A stretch of DNA of 64,000 nucleotides from Antedon mediterranea (lineage: Eukaryota > Echinodermata > Crinoidea > Comatulida > Antedonidae). The translations under genes and the position numbers were made by a program. Positions 48,701 to 52,613 of the stretch are shown one piece after another. The stretch's first letter is position 1, and every line of letters starts with the position of its first letter. The DNA is taken from assembly GCF_964355755.1 (NCBI RefSeq), contig NC_092673.1:17427001-17491000 (forward strand). Direction: 5' to 3'. The notes under the pieces are model-generated. The model was not told the DNA's origin and did not search any database. It saw only the letters and a program-made list of their open reading frames with translations.

Positions 48701-49714
48701 TTCCATCAACTACATATTTCAATGCAAAATACTGTTTTTCTGGCAATTAATTGAAATAAACCTGGCAACACATTCTCCTATTTTATCTAAAATATTCGTA
48801 TGACTCTAGTAGCATTATGACAAGCCACATATACATTTTATTATTGGATTAGCCATATTTAAATTGTGTTTCATGTGTTTTGTTTGTTGATATTTTGTTA
48901 TATTTTTTGTATTTTTCGTATTTTCCTGGCAACACAAAACCTATGTACGAAATTTACCCCAGTGTTTTTTTCGTGATTATTGTTGACAAACCTATTGACT
49001 ATCAAATTAAAAAACCTCATTGATTTAAAAACACCACTTTGGAAGTTATAGGTACGTTTATGAGGTATACTTTTATAAAAAAAATATTTCTTAAAAACAC
49101 CCCTTTTTAAAATAATGGTATCAACCAAACTCCATTTTGTAATTTATTTTTTTTCTACATTAAATGGAACTCAATACATGTTGTTTACACTGCTATAAAC
49201 AAAAACTGTATACTGTAAGTATTTTTGGTTAAAATAAGTATACAAGTTTGTACTTTTTCACTATAGAAAATCTGTGAAAAATGGCAAAAACATCAAAATT
49301 TGGATAATTGACCGTTGTCATGGCAACGGAGGCTAAAAATTGAAATGAATGTTGTAGATATGCTTTTTATTGAAATGTCTATTCATGGTAAAAATTTGAG
49401 AGAAATCCATTTTTTTACATCTGCCACCAAATCTTTGATTTTTACAGACAATGGCTCTTAAATCTCGATAAAAAGGAATGAGCGGAGAATTTTAATATTA
49501 AAAATGCTTTATTTTTCTTTTAATTTCAGAGAACACTTGGTTAATAATTTGTTGTATTTTAGGCTTAGTCTTGATAATCTTGATGGGTAAATATGACGTA
49601 ATCCTAAAAATGTGTGGTATCTTTGGATTGGCCATAGCTCTATGCAAATTTATCTATGAACTATGGAAGAAAAAAAAGTCTTCACTACCAAAAAATGAAC
49701 CAACAAATGTCTAA
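6446..49714 (+). CDS. ANK-ROC-COR-death-fold-TM (ROCO) protein, ~1329 aa, 30 coding exons
   Basis: Assembled by hand from splice sites; all phases agree and the sum is 3990 nt. Exons: 6446-6453, 6698-6794, 9995-10102, 10322-10432, 10654-10764, 12657-12764, 12984-13094, 13313-13420, 13641-13748, 13968-14072, 14975-15059, 17431-17523, 17889-18048, 18348-18433, 18764-18822, 19099-19144, 20004-20161, 21171-21260, 21437-21616, 21779-22036, 22407-22604, 23299-23493, 23683-23988, 24153-24224, 24845-25058, 35686-36195, 36348-36410, 38864-38888, 45383-45414 and 49530-49714. Residues ~36-354 are ankyrin-like; ROC has its P-loop at 421-428 and DHGG at 542-545; COR is ~645-987; a Cys-rich part follows to 1058; helical death-effector-like segments span 1059-1228; hydrophobic anchor segments lie at ~1272-1311. 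ROCO proteins are GTP-regulated scaffolds. This combination suggests a membrane-tethered signalling protein, which is inference. The start exon is only 8 coding nt, and the tiny exons 28 and 29 are the least certain. Confidence 0.8.
6917..7770. repeat. ~71-bp minisatellite, ~12 copies, in intron 2
   Basis: The unit includes ACACACTGATGATGGAGGTA, CCTGCATGTACTGATTAACC and AGGCTAAAAATAATAATATA. Copies are about 95 percent alike by eye and in direct order. Intronic to the ROCO gene. Confidence 0.95.
7823..9213. mobile_element. Possible hAT-type element, CAGRGGTCCCAA ends
   Basis: The left end CAGAGGTCCCAA at about 7823 and the right end TTGGGACCCCTG at 9202-9213 form a near-perfect 12-bp inverted repeat of hAT style. 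The right part has iterated GCGGTAG motifs (about 9095-9190). I found no matching target duplication, so the borders are tentative. No transposase frame is present. A poly-C/A tract lies near 8205-8230. Confidence 0.4.
9700..9777 (+). pseudogene. Relict ankyrin exon unit, 5' end of the array
   Basis: TTTCACATAATGTCTGTTGT and GTATTATA (array intron) are followed directly by CACCAGCAAATTTGCAAAAG and AAGGTAATGTACAGGG. This matches the last ~28 bp of an ankyrin exon and its donor, but the first ~80 bp of the exon and the acceptor are gone. It marks a deleted copy one period (~326 bp) before the first intact exon. Confidence 0.7.
9995..14072 (+). CDS. ROCO gene, eight tandem ankyrin exons (exons 3-10)
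   Basis: Eight phase 0-0 exons of 105-111 nt: 9995-10102, 10322-10432, 10654-10764, 12657-12764, 12984-13094, 13313-13420, 13641-13748 and 13968-14072. Each encodes 35-37 aa of the form (N/D/S/Y)GxTxLHxYL, variable segment, TLEIVTCLIQHGxPxxLQNK. This matches the ankyrin consensus (GxTPLHxA.., EIVxxLL..GA), with 2-4 extra residues between the helices. Because phases are symmetrical, unit gain or loss keeps the reading frame. Sequence variation concentrates in the 5-8 residues after SYL: GSGYRS, WSSMYPP, RSGCTAP, ERKYPH, WAGYTAP, GSGYRP, SSVYAP, RSGYP. The neighbouring introns are near-identical. Ankyrin repeats bind protein partners; the partner here is unknown. Confidence 0.85.
10810..12476. 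mobile_element. Non-autonomous element, CAGGCCTCGAATTT ends, 6-bp TSD CTATAG
   Basis: The left end is CAGGCCTCGAATTTTACC and the right end is CCCAAATTCGAGGCCTG, an inverted repeat. CTATAG is duplicated exactly at 10804-10809 and 12477-12482, and removing the insert restores the array intron seen in the other units. Subterminal regions repeat GCCxxxGGTGCCCTCCCA and TTGGCCTTGGTGCCC motifs, plausible transposase-binding iterations. CAGG ends point to the hAT group, although 6-bp duplications are shorter than the usual 8. No transposase is encoded. A second copy is at 56265-59170. Confidence 0.85.
14073..14230 (+). pseudogene. Relict ankyrin exon unit, 3' end of the array
   Basis: After exon 10 the array intron decays (TTCTATTTTGTTCTGG, then a long gap). 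A degraded exon end, TGTCTCATATTATGGCATAT and CAGCATTGCAAAATAGGGTA, resembles TGTCTCATTCAGCATGG...CATTGCAAAATAAGGTAATG of intact units. It has lost its acceptor and first half. Confidence 0.6.
14975..15059 (+). CDS. ROCO gene exon 11, terminal ankyrin-like half repeat
   Basis: The acceptor is TTTTTTTAATAG and the donor GTAAGT. It encodes DGNTPVSLLESNRWIKEHSK and onward to LNFLE. The DGNTP start matches the ankyrin exons, but the second helix differs, as expected for a capping repeat. It ends in phase 1, switching from the symmetrical phase 0 exons of the array. Confidence 0.75.
15633..16642. repeat. Composite MITE-like repeat with ~120-bp direct flanks
   Basis: A ~120-bp block (ACAATTTACGATAGGAG, GATAAATATTGAATATAAAA, TTTTTGTTTCCACAATG) occurs at about 15633-15750 and again at 16521-16642 in the same orientation. 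Between them are two ~110-bp direct copies (ACTGATAATAGCCAGT..AACTATCTATTTTATA; about 16060-16170 and 16225-16338). Imperfect inverted ends AGTAGATATAGCTCTA and AATAGAGCTATTTCTACT suggest a nested palindromic element. Intronic. Confidence 0.55.
16643..17430. other. Intron 11, remaining part
   Basis: Holds a short stretch (about 16827-16915, TTATCTTTATTGTGTTTTCA) that looks like a reversed 3' tail of a retroelement. No exon seen. Confidence 0.3.
17431..22036 (+). CDS. ROCO gene, linker and ROC GTPase exons 12-20
   Basis: Exons 17431-17523 (polar linker), 17889-18048, 18348-18433, 18764-18822, 19099-19144, 20004-20161, 21171-21260, 21437-21616 and 21779-22036. The P-loop GQGGVGKT is at residues 421-428, TDGI with switch I Thr446 follows, and IWDHGGQ holds the DxxG of switch II at 542-545, then LYIVVFDLSKP. 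The order and spacing are those of a ROC (Ras of complex) domain. The G4 motif reads GTHKGKL (residues 628-634), where ROCO proteins normally have THxD; Asp is replaced by Gly. The P-loop lysine and DxxG glycine are intact, so nucleotide binding is plausible but guanine selectivity is uncertain. The donor after exon 19 is GTTAAT, weaker than the others. Confidence 0.85.
20283..20838. mobile_element. MITE with AGTAGATT inverted ends
   Basis: The left arm has AGTAGATTCTT and GATTGGAGGATTGTGGGTCA; the right arm is its reverse complement (TGACCCATAATCCTCCAATC ... AATCTACT). Inside is a perfect 16-bp hairpin, GGCCTAGCCTCTTGTT at 20499-20514 with its complement at 20543-20558. A related block (AGCTAGGCCATTAGAGAAGG) lies near 37840-37900. 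Intronic, non-coding. Confidence 0.7.
20853..20985. repeat. Short palindromic MITE, AAATAATGAATGTTT ends
   Basis: AAATAATGAATGTTTATGAG at the left and ATATTCATTATTCGTA at the right form an inverted repeat, with GTGCAATG and CATTGCAT inside it. The same AATGAATGTTT terminal sequence recurs at 24411-24421 and, inverted, at 24548-24560 and 37743-37757, so this is a small dispersed family. Confidence 0.5.
22407..25058 (+). CDS. ROCO gene, COR domain and Cys-rich exons 21-25
   Basis: Exons 22407-22604, 23299-23493, 23683-23988, 24153-24224 and 24845-25058. Exon 21 encodes LNFLYDLGEIVYMPDN and VVLDPLRLVEIV, the hallmark start of a COR (C-terminal of ROC) domain. Exons 22-23 (LLRKLW, FFVPLRLAI, FEGYLPDVLFPYLIIEFL) match its later part. 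Exon 25 adds C1012-x2-C1015-x-C1017 and C1034-x4-C1039, a possible metal site. COR normally mediates ROCO dimerisation and transmits the nucleotide state. No kinase domain follows, unlike LRRK proteins. Exon 25 ends in phase 1 at GTAAGA. Confidence 0.82.
22865..23164. mobile_element. piggyBac-like MITE, TTAA target
   Basis: TTAA at 22861-22864 and 23165-23168 flanks the inverted ends CCCTTTCACTGCGTG and CACAGTGAAAGGG. CCC ends at TTAA sites are typical of piggyBac derivatives. It is 300 bp, with no coding capacity, in the intron between COR exons. Confidence 0.75.
24406..24560. repeat. MITE-like repeat shared with 37689-37795
   Basis: TTTATAATGAATGTTT and AAACATTCATTAT are inverted ends. The interior AGAATATTTCATGAGTTGAA resembles 37693-37712 (AGAATATTTCAGGAGTTGAA), and the right flank ATTTTATAACACACCTA matches a second stretch near 37760-37777. 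Two diverged copies of one family, both intronic. Confidence 0.5.
25147..26062. mobile_element. Foldback element, tandem-repeat arms, 9-bp TSD CATCCCTAC
   Basis: CATCCCTAC is duplicated exactly at 25138-25146 and 26063-26071. The arms are inverted copies made of a ~16-bp tandem unit (GAGTTGACTTGAGGCC): about 5-6 units on the left, about 12 on the right. Next to them sit inverted TATGGAACGCAAAAAGTGC and GCACTTTTTGCGTTCCATAC. The centre is AT-rich and non-coding. A 9-bp duplication and long structured ends are typical of Mutator-like (MULE) foldback elements. Arms of unequal unit number suggest repeat-length drift after insertion. Confidence 0.8.
26222..26817. repeat. 88-bp minisatellite, ~6.5 copies
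   Basis: The unit contains TTGATAATCTATACATTGTT, ACAACATGCTGCTATTAGCT, GTGATATCTTCATTCCTCTT and ACCAGTAGTAGTACTATCAG. The array resumes for a few bases at 29238 (TAGCTGTGATATCTTCATTC), on the far side of the LINE insertion. A 62-aa open frame repeats every 88 bp; it is an artefact. Confidence 0.93.
26818..29237 (-). mobile_element. LINE insertion in the 88-bp array, 12-bp TSD TAGCTGTGATAT
   Basis: TAGCTGTGATAT is repeated exactly at 26806-26817 and 29238-29249. The 2420-bp insert has its 5' end at 29237 and its 3' end at 26818 on the minus strand. The 5' ~180 bp are non-coding and T-rich, then an RT-only frame starts. The endonuclease region is absent. There is no long poly(A); the 3' end reads AAAGATACCGAAACAAT. 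Confidence 0.88.
27169..29059 (-). pseudogene. LINE reverse transcriptase, catalytic motif deleted and frameshifted
   Basis: A 561-codon frame (29059-27374) has RT motifs KSPGIDGL, LIVPIFKKGD, NYRGISL, AFIDFKRAFD and GIQQGSPLSS. Directly after FLFNVFIND the text jumps to TVNVNKSNIMVF (residue 259/260, about 28282). The block that should hold (Y/F)xDD is missing, an in-frame deletion removing the catalytic aspartates. Near 27400 the frame shifts: the C-terminal zinc-finger-like segment CKLC...EDEYHFTLVC continues in another frame to 27169. Both defects make it inactive. The clade is probably in the Jockey/CR1/I-type group, not resolved. Confidence 0.88.
29293..29960. mobile_element. CAGG-ended non-autonomous element, 5-bp TSD CTATA
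   Basis: The left end is CAGGCCCGTATGCAGC; the right end on the minus strand is CAGGTCCGTATCCAGG. CTATA is present at 29288-29292 and 29961-29965. A G12 run and an AGCGAAGCGAGC motif follow the left end, and GGTGCGTTTGCACCCAACGC precedes the right end. hAT-like by its termini. The open frames in the G-rich part have no recognisable domain. Confidence 0.65.
29521..29563. repeat. Perfect 43-bp palindrome
   Basis: AAGGCCAACTCAGACAGCGT plus C, then one A, then the exact 21-bp reverse complement. It lies within the CAGG-ended element and could form a cruciform or RNA hairpin. Confidence 0.9.
29961..31736. other. Intronic repeat-derived sequence
   Basis: Holds an imperfect (GACA)n tract at about 30725-30755. 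A retroelement-3'-end-like stretch is at 31600-31660 (CGAGGGTGGTCCATCCAGCC), resembling 36517-36545 (AAGAGGGTGTCCCAGCCTGC). No exon of the ROCO gene was recognised. Confidence 0.35.
31737..31985 (-). pseudogene. LINE fragment, EN-RT linker region
   Basis: On the minus strand, NWWNSNCTNARQCFWFGIWK and GQIILCYKLAKKHYTRL resemble the conserved linker between endonuclease and reverse transcriptase in LINE ORF2 proteins (the WW.. CxxA block). In-frame stops precede and follow. A short decayed relic. Confidence 0.55.
31995..32540 (-). pseudogene. Ty1/copia-like gag-protease-integrase relic with internal deletion
   Basis: Read on the minus strand from about 32540: a gag zinc-knuckle piece CGDSEHKANAC, then a protease-like CGATFHI (normally D-S/T-GA; the aspartate is not intact), then KHGDTVTLWDQDG in another frame, then directly HQNGTAERYWRT and NRCFNKRTGQIPYE, the conserved C-terminal part of copia integrase. 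Most of the protease-to-integrase interval is missing at about 32115. Stops and frameshifts are present. No LTRs or RT seen. Confidence 0.65.
32541..33113. other. Intronic sequence without recognised feature
   Basis: AT-rich. No splice-consistent exon or repeat recognised. Confidence 0.3.
33114..33821 (+). pseudogene. LINE ORF2 3' fragment, after the RT catalytic motif
   Basis: An open frame starting after the RT active site: LLDDLSVWCSSNNMIPKPSK, LLGVIIQNDLKWE, YIRPILEYAAPVWH and KVQKRALRIMLG. These are the palm/thumb and post-RT segments of Jockey/CR1/Rex-type LINEs. The frame is intact to TAG, followed by about 200 bp of 3' UTR and an A-rich tail (AATAAATAAAAAAAATAAAT, about 34012-34032). 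Extreme 5' truncation explains the missing EN and RT core. In the same orientation as the host gene. Confidence 0.75.
34036..34790. other. Intronic sequence without recognised feature
   Basis: No exon, tandem repeat or element end that I can support. Confidence 0.3.
34791..34857 (+). CDS. Possible alternative last exon or relict exon of a ROCO gene
   Basis: After acceptor TTTTGTTATCAG the sequence reads, in the phase left by exon 25, VEKDIPFAIAFYKKAYNEAS then Lys and TGA. It resembles exon 13 (DIPCDIAARELEYQEAYKEA), the segment just before the P-loop. It could be a terminal exon giving an ANK-ROC-COR isoform without death-fold or membrane anchor, or a remnant of a duplicated ROCO unit. The main model skips it. 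Confidence 0.4.
35686..36195 (+). CDS. ROCO gene exon 26, death-effector-like helical region
   Basis: The acceptor is TTTATTTACAG and the donor GTATGT; it is phase 1 at both ends and joins exon 25 without a frame change. It encodes 170 aa. The first helical bundle includes WLKFLLFGHLGFITYQDF, LLIALKDKGFISPTNVYLLL and EIAQLS, resembling death-effector domains (KFLL, LxxALxxxGhI, NhxxLxE). The canonical RxDL is not seen. A second bundle, KALRLREEDQNTLRDVIDLY through CLSTRARNTLLG, may be another death-fold domain. These domains assemble homotypically in apoptosis and immune signalling. The family call rests on pattern only. Confidence 0.7.
36348..45414 (+). CDS. ROCO gene exons 27-29, short linker exons
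   Basis: Exons 36348-36410 (GNSEKDKNETASSSQQLLPT), 38864-38888 (DLHQPKNL) and 45383-45414 (SLKERIQTFFK). Splice sites are TTTATAG/GTAATT, TTTATTTCAG/GTAAGT and TATTTCCAG/GTAGTG, and phases are 1, 1, 2, 1. They form a polar linker between the death-fold region and the membrane anchor. They are very short, so RNA evidence would be needed to be sure of each, but the acceptor tracts and phase chain are consistent. Confidence 0.55.
36411..38863. other. Intron 27, repeats only
   Basis: Contains a retroelement-tail-like stretch (36490-36560), a hairpin (36909-36976) and the MITE-like block 37689-37900. GC-rich TTCCGCAGCCTTCCGCAACC lies at about 38148-38167. No coding exon found. Confidence 0.4.
36909..36976. 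repeat. Inverted repeat, ~31-bp arms
   Basis: TAACTAATGGTCGTAGACAC at the left and GTTTACGACCATTAGTTA at the right are complementary with one or two mismatches, continuing through TTGAATTTGG and CCAATTCAA to a short T/A loop. A MITE-sized hairpin. Confidence 0.8.
40692..44730 (-). mobile_element. LINE insertion with (AAAT)n tail
   Basis: ATAATATT is found at both borders (40684-40691 and 44731-44738), a likely 8-bp target duplication. The minus-strand 3' end is an (AAAT)n repeat (TATTTATTTATTTATTTATT at about 40689 on +). The 5' end falls close to the upstream border of the ORF2 frame, consistent with 5' truncation or loss of ORF1. A poly-C tract is at 40831-40847. Confidence 0.8.
41020..44718 (-). 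CDS. LINE ORF2: APE endonuclease + reverse transcriptase, intact frame
   Basis: An open frame of 1232 codons from after TAG (44719-44721) to TGA/TAA at 41020, with no ATG near the 5' end. Endonuclease: NICFNNINCLSKHRIYEIEK, IAETH (Glu94), GGGIGLF, GDFNAR (204-209) and GSDH (288-291), the conserved APE-type motifs. Reverse transcriptase: NNKSPGLDNITNELIKNGG, SVIVPIYKKGDRNDLNNYRG, AFLDFRKAFD, QGVKQGCVLSP and FWADD (802-806), catalytic aspartates present. The C-terminal CKLC...HHFILNC is a zinc-finger-like motif common in these LINEs. No frameshift or internal stop, so a young insertion. It nests inside the Harbinger-like element. Clade in the Jockey/CR1/I-type group, unresolved. Confidence 0.92.
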   Translation of the reverse strand, partial: DNASNVDINIETPNIYSILPDELNNELNIDIHPRAPKRQTKHRRGGRKKKKNIPVGKNSLNICFNNINCLSKHRIYEIEKFIYSKSIDILGIAETHLKESNAISIKGYNWVGKERNGKKGGGIGLFLSDKIVVTSENVLNCIDDDFERLWVKVSVDKVPLYICVAYFPVQGVNNDLTDDLYAQLLSEIIRIEEKEMNPLILLLGDFNARIGDSIYNGDPVINSNGERLIQFTKNANLTNLNSTIFCEGKITWQRNNQQSTIDYMLCSKSLINYVNKLIIDEHRQFSFGSDHCVLWLTLNNLNISNQQTSNQNKPIWDIKHNQDYSFYQQKVEEKFNDWNVSNEKNIDTTWDLWKEKIIEAATEGIGIRRVNNKNKPWFDKEIDDAIKKRKIASREHRTWVKNNKITNRNCTDNNNTNNTMNYDNGVTLWEHYKEAQKHVKQLVAQKITEKRVRKSIEIANKGGKSCKDFWKVLKGNTNNSKNIQCIKSRDSGENIVEKGKMNEVVKDYWENLGKANMNLNDCGTYLTSRFVNNIRNQTKTNCTYDKDVDENCLYDVKIDYDIVKEAILMAKNNKSPGLDNITNELIKNGGDKLIRSILDLFLQILKLEQIPSEWNISVIVPIYKKGDRNDLNNYRGISLTSCISKIFNRIVAKNISLYLEDNAILSEVQGGFRPSYRCEDHIFVLKSIATCRLQQGKHTYMAFLDFRKAFDSVWRDGLMKSIWNTGIRGKVWRMIDKLYANVKGKVSSGIIDTDIFDIDQGVKQGCVLSPVLFSIYINEFTKMLRSKDIGIRINDTWMGSLFWADDIVLLANNELEMKRMLDLAGNFAKEWKLCFNFEKSNILITGKRVDKVRQWKLGNGFISETESYKYLGVHISRKLNDHIQIENVIKKGQRLIAYVKSIISSFDNFNRVYYGDTLWRSIVLPSINYGCSVWCSLSRIDIDKLERLQLQMARYILKAPRNTPCAALYGELGWSPINKIHNALRMKYFHRIIKMENYRWPKIMFIGMLQLNCEFKDLRYKFLSCINDILLKCNCESKNIFTTLSNYKEVYFPISEILRKLNYIMIDEWRIELQNKSSLHIYETLKSKPGLENYLIDKNNFEGAALKFKARSNTLPLNDRTANWNIDNNKKCKLCGTNSDEDIHHFILNCPALNNIRNQELFHLYVDMYRNGSKDMFDTFYTSPENDKLKYILGYSDNLIDEECENILDSFCKRYLKQAWQFRNDSLNSMTQ
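45670..49457. mobile_element. 3.8-kb element, long inverted ends at TTAA (Kolobok-like)
   Basis: TTAA at 45666-45669 and 49458-49461 flanks GAGCCATTGTCTGTAA and its reverse complement. Inverted similarity runs about 500 bp into each end (AAAATGGATTTCTTTCAAAT against its mirror near 49395-49415, CCATGGCAACGG against CCGTTGTCATGGCAACGG, AAAAAGGGGTGTTTT against AAACACCCCTTTTT). The interior (about 46930-48700) repeats motifs TTAGTTAYRCATAGAAACAG and TTTACAAGGTCA. It has no transposase. TTAA duplications with G-starting ends fit Kolobok more than piggyBac. It fills most of intron 29. Confidence 0.72.
49530..49714 (+). CDS. ROCO gene last exon, C-terminal membrane anchor
   Basis: The acceptor is TTTTAATTTCAG. 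The exon encodes ENTWLIICCILGLVLIILMG, a short KYDVILKM link, a second hydrophobic stretch CGIFGLAIALCKFIYELW, then KKKKSSLPKNEPTNV and TAA. One or two membrane passes with a basic tail suggest a tail-anchored or hairpin-anchored protein whose ANK, ROC-COR and death-fold parts are cytosolic. No signal peptide is seen at the N-terminus, which agrees with this topology. The target membrane cannot be told from sequence. Confidence 0.78.
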
Positions 49715-49844
49715 GCTGCAGAGAGTGGTGTTGTTCCAATCAATTGCAAAAAAAAAGACAAAAAATAATGCTTTATTTAAAAACAGTGTTACACTTGAAT
49801 CATGCAAAGGTGTCTTTCGCTGAGGTCATACAATGTCATAGATA

Positions 49845-49850
49845 AATAAA
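49845..49850 (+). promoter_or_regulatory. Candidate polyadenylation signal AATAAA
   Basis: AATAAA 131 bp downstream of the ROCO stop codon, in GATAAATAAACC. AT-richness makes chance occurrence likely. Confidence 0.35.
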
Positions 49851-49980
49851 CCAAGTATTGTACAGACAAATTTATTTCATCTGTTACATTACTGTTTATT
49901 TTAATAGATCTGGCATTAGACTACAACCACCAAAAGCCAATCTATGTAGAACTGGGAAGTCCTTTATTGTAAATAGCATT

Positions 49981-51288
49981 CATCTATATATAAATTATGG
50001 TTCATTCTGACAAAGGCGAGCACAATGCAAAAACTTCGGTATAAATCTCCGCCTTGGATACCTACCTTATCCATCTCAGATGTACCCCGAAACGTAGATT
50101 TGATAACATTAGTTTTTAGTACTACGCTATTGTTCCATATTTCTATCTTAGGAAGATATTATAAAGAGTTTTTTAACAAAATTTATGATTTCAACAGTAG
50201 ATTTTCTACTCAATTTCAATTCTTCGCAGTCCAAGTAATTTCCGGGTTCACGATGAGTTCACCTTGCAACAACCTGGTTTCAACTATTTTCTCTCTTTTA
50301 TACACAAGGGAGCAGTTAAAATAATAGATTTGACCCTAAAGGTGACTGGAAACAGGCACTTTCCATCAATCAATACAGTGTTCCTTTGTAAGTCGGGAAA
50401 AAAAAAACCGATAGTAGCCTAGGACTGGAGCTTTGTTTATTTTAGGAATGGACCGCGCGTGTGAAGGTACAGTAATTTAAAAATAAAAATTATACTGCAA
50501 ATTAATAAAGATCAAATTAAATATATGCCATAAAGAATCGGAATATATTGTGGGGAATAGTACTATGAAATTACATAGGGAGATTTGATGATAAGATAAG
50601 ACATTTTGTTTAAAATCGAGTGAAATCCCGATAGCCGAGTTTTATTGAGTAAGCTGGCAGAAATAACTGTAGGCTATCTGTGTCCCGTTAGGACCGAGAT
50701 GTCTGCCCATGTTGCAAGCCGTAATGTCTTCTTTCTTTGGCCGAAACGGCCCACTCTGTCACGGAAGTTAGTTTCAAAAGATGTTTAAATTAAATAATGT
50801 ATTAATTATTAGGATGGTATTTATTTGAATAAACCGCCTCTCCAATAAAACGTCACTTTGAATAATAATCCCTCCTCCCAACCCAACTATCTAATAAACA
50901 TCCATCCACATTTATAATAACACAATTATACTATTTGTAGTAGAATTCATCGCACTGTTATCTACAATTTACCAAGCATTTGTTATTCTTTTTTACCACT
51001 TTTCATATCTACAGTATTAGAGGATTTCATTTGATTATAAATGTTACCATATAATTAAAACTAAAAAATTTAACATATCCCTCGAATAAGCACCTCCCTC
51101 GAATGAACTCAGCCTCCCCACCTCCGCCCTATAAGGGCCCTCCAAACAATAAACACTATACTTTAAAATGTTATTAATCATCTAAGACACTGTGAAACAG
51201 AGTAGTTTAGTTTTACGAATGTCAAGCATTTTCAATAATGGTAACCGACAGAAAACGTACAAGGAGAACATTATCATTCCGAGAACCA
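49981..51288 (+). repeat. Dispersed repeat, copy B (uninterrupted)
   Basis: The same 1.1-1.3-kb sequence as 38967-45004 without the Harbinger-like insert. Contains CCTAAAGGTGACTGGAAACA and other short segments absent from copy A. No coding frame of note; probably an unclassified transposon. Confidence 0.85.
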
Positions 51289-52613
51289 TAGTCTACACTT
51301 CCTAGAGGGGGAGCGAGTGAAGCGAGTACAATTTTAACATTTGACGATAACTCTTTACTGTAATTTTTGTTTTGAATTTTTAATCGTTTTAACAGTATTT
51401 TACATGGCATATGGCAGTTTTGCAATCTGCATTTTTAATAGTTGTTTTTAACAGTATTTTAACATAGGCCTATAAATTGTATTTTAACATTGCCTTTTGC
51501 ATTGTGATGTATTTTTCTTTGTTGTTTTATTTTAAAATAAGGATACTGGAATATTTAGAAGTTATTTACAAGCAATCATTGGGATTTGTTTATTTTAATT
51601 ACTTTCATTTTACATAAAGCATAGAGATATTATAACTATATATATCGTACACTATAATAAATGATAAAGACGCTAGTGAATTACCAAATGAACATTTTAT
51701 TGCACTACAGGCTGTTTCATGAGTATGAACTCAATCTTCAGGTGCTTGGCTCTGAATGAATATATCTCTATGCATAAAGTGATAAAGCTGTGAGTTTTTG
51801 TCAGAGAATTTTAGAGATTCTCTGCTATTTTGTATACATTTGTACATTACAGTGATGAAATATTATAATATAAAATGTGAATAAGATGATTTTTTTTTGT
51901 ATAAAGAAAATTGTAACAATAAATAATTTATATTTTGATTCATTTTATCAGTCATTGTGTTTTGTGTGTATAGCAATATAAAGGATTATTTGTGTGTGTT
52001 ACATTGTCTGCTACATTGATTTGTAACTGTAAAATACAGTCAACTCTCCCAACCCAAAACATTCATGAAAACGCTTAACAAGACCATTTTAAAGACCAGA
52101 ATTCCTTTCTTGCTTTTATAAAATGTTTTAAAGAAATCATACTTTTTAGCTTTGATCAAGTGTGTTTGGCTTCTATAAGGAGAGCTCTATATCTTAATTG
52201 ATATAATAGGTGTTACATTTGTCTTATTTTCAGCCTTGAAGCTGCTTTTTGTTTTATCTACCATAGAACAAAAATATAAAAGAAATTAATTCAATTTTTC
52301 TTTTCTAATAAAATGCGTAAAAAGAATTAAAAAAATCAAATATAAAACTGGATATTATTCTTTATACAAATTTGTAAGGAAGGATTTAATTGGAAGAGGA
52401 AGAAGAGAAATGTAGTCCTAATACAACTTATAGCAATATAATATTTTTATCCATTTTACCATGGAGAAATATGATATTAATTATTTACCCGGAGTTTTTA
52501 TGTTACCGCGATGTGGCCAATCGGGCCAATTACAGTAAATCATGGTAAATGTATTACTTTATTTTTTTTTTAAAGCTCTTGCGTTTTATATAAACATTGA
52601 TTGCGCCCTCAAT
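51289..52613. other. Intergenic, no gene seen
   Basis: AT-rich. TTTTTAATAGTTGTTTTTAA and AACAGTATTTTAAC at about 51432-51475 resemble the non-coding 5' end of the LINE at 26818-29237, so a LINE 5' fragment is possible. Confidence 0.35.
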
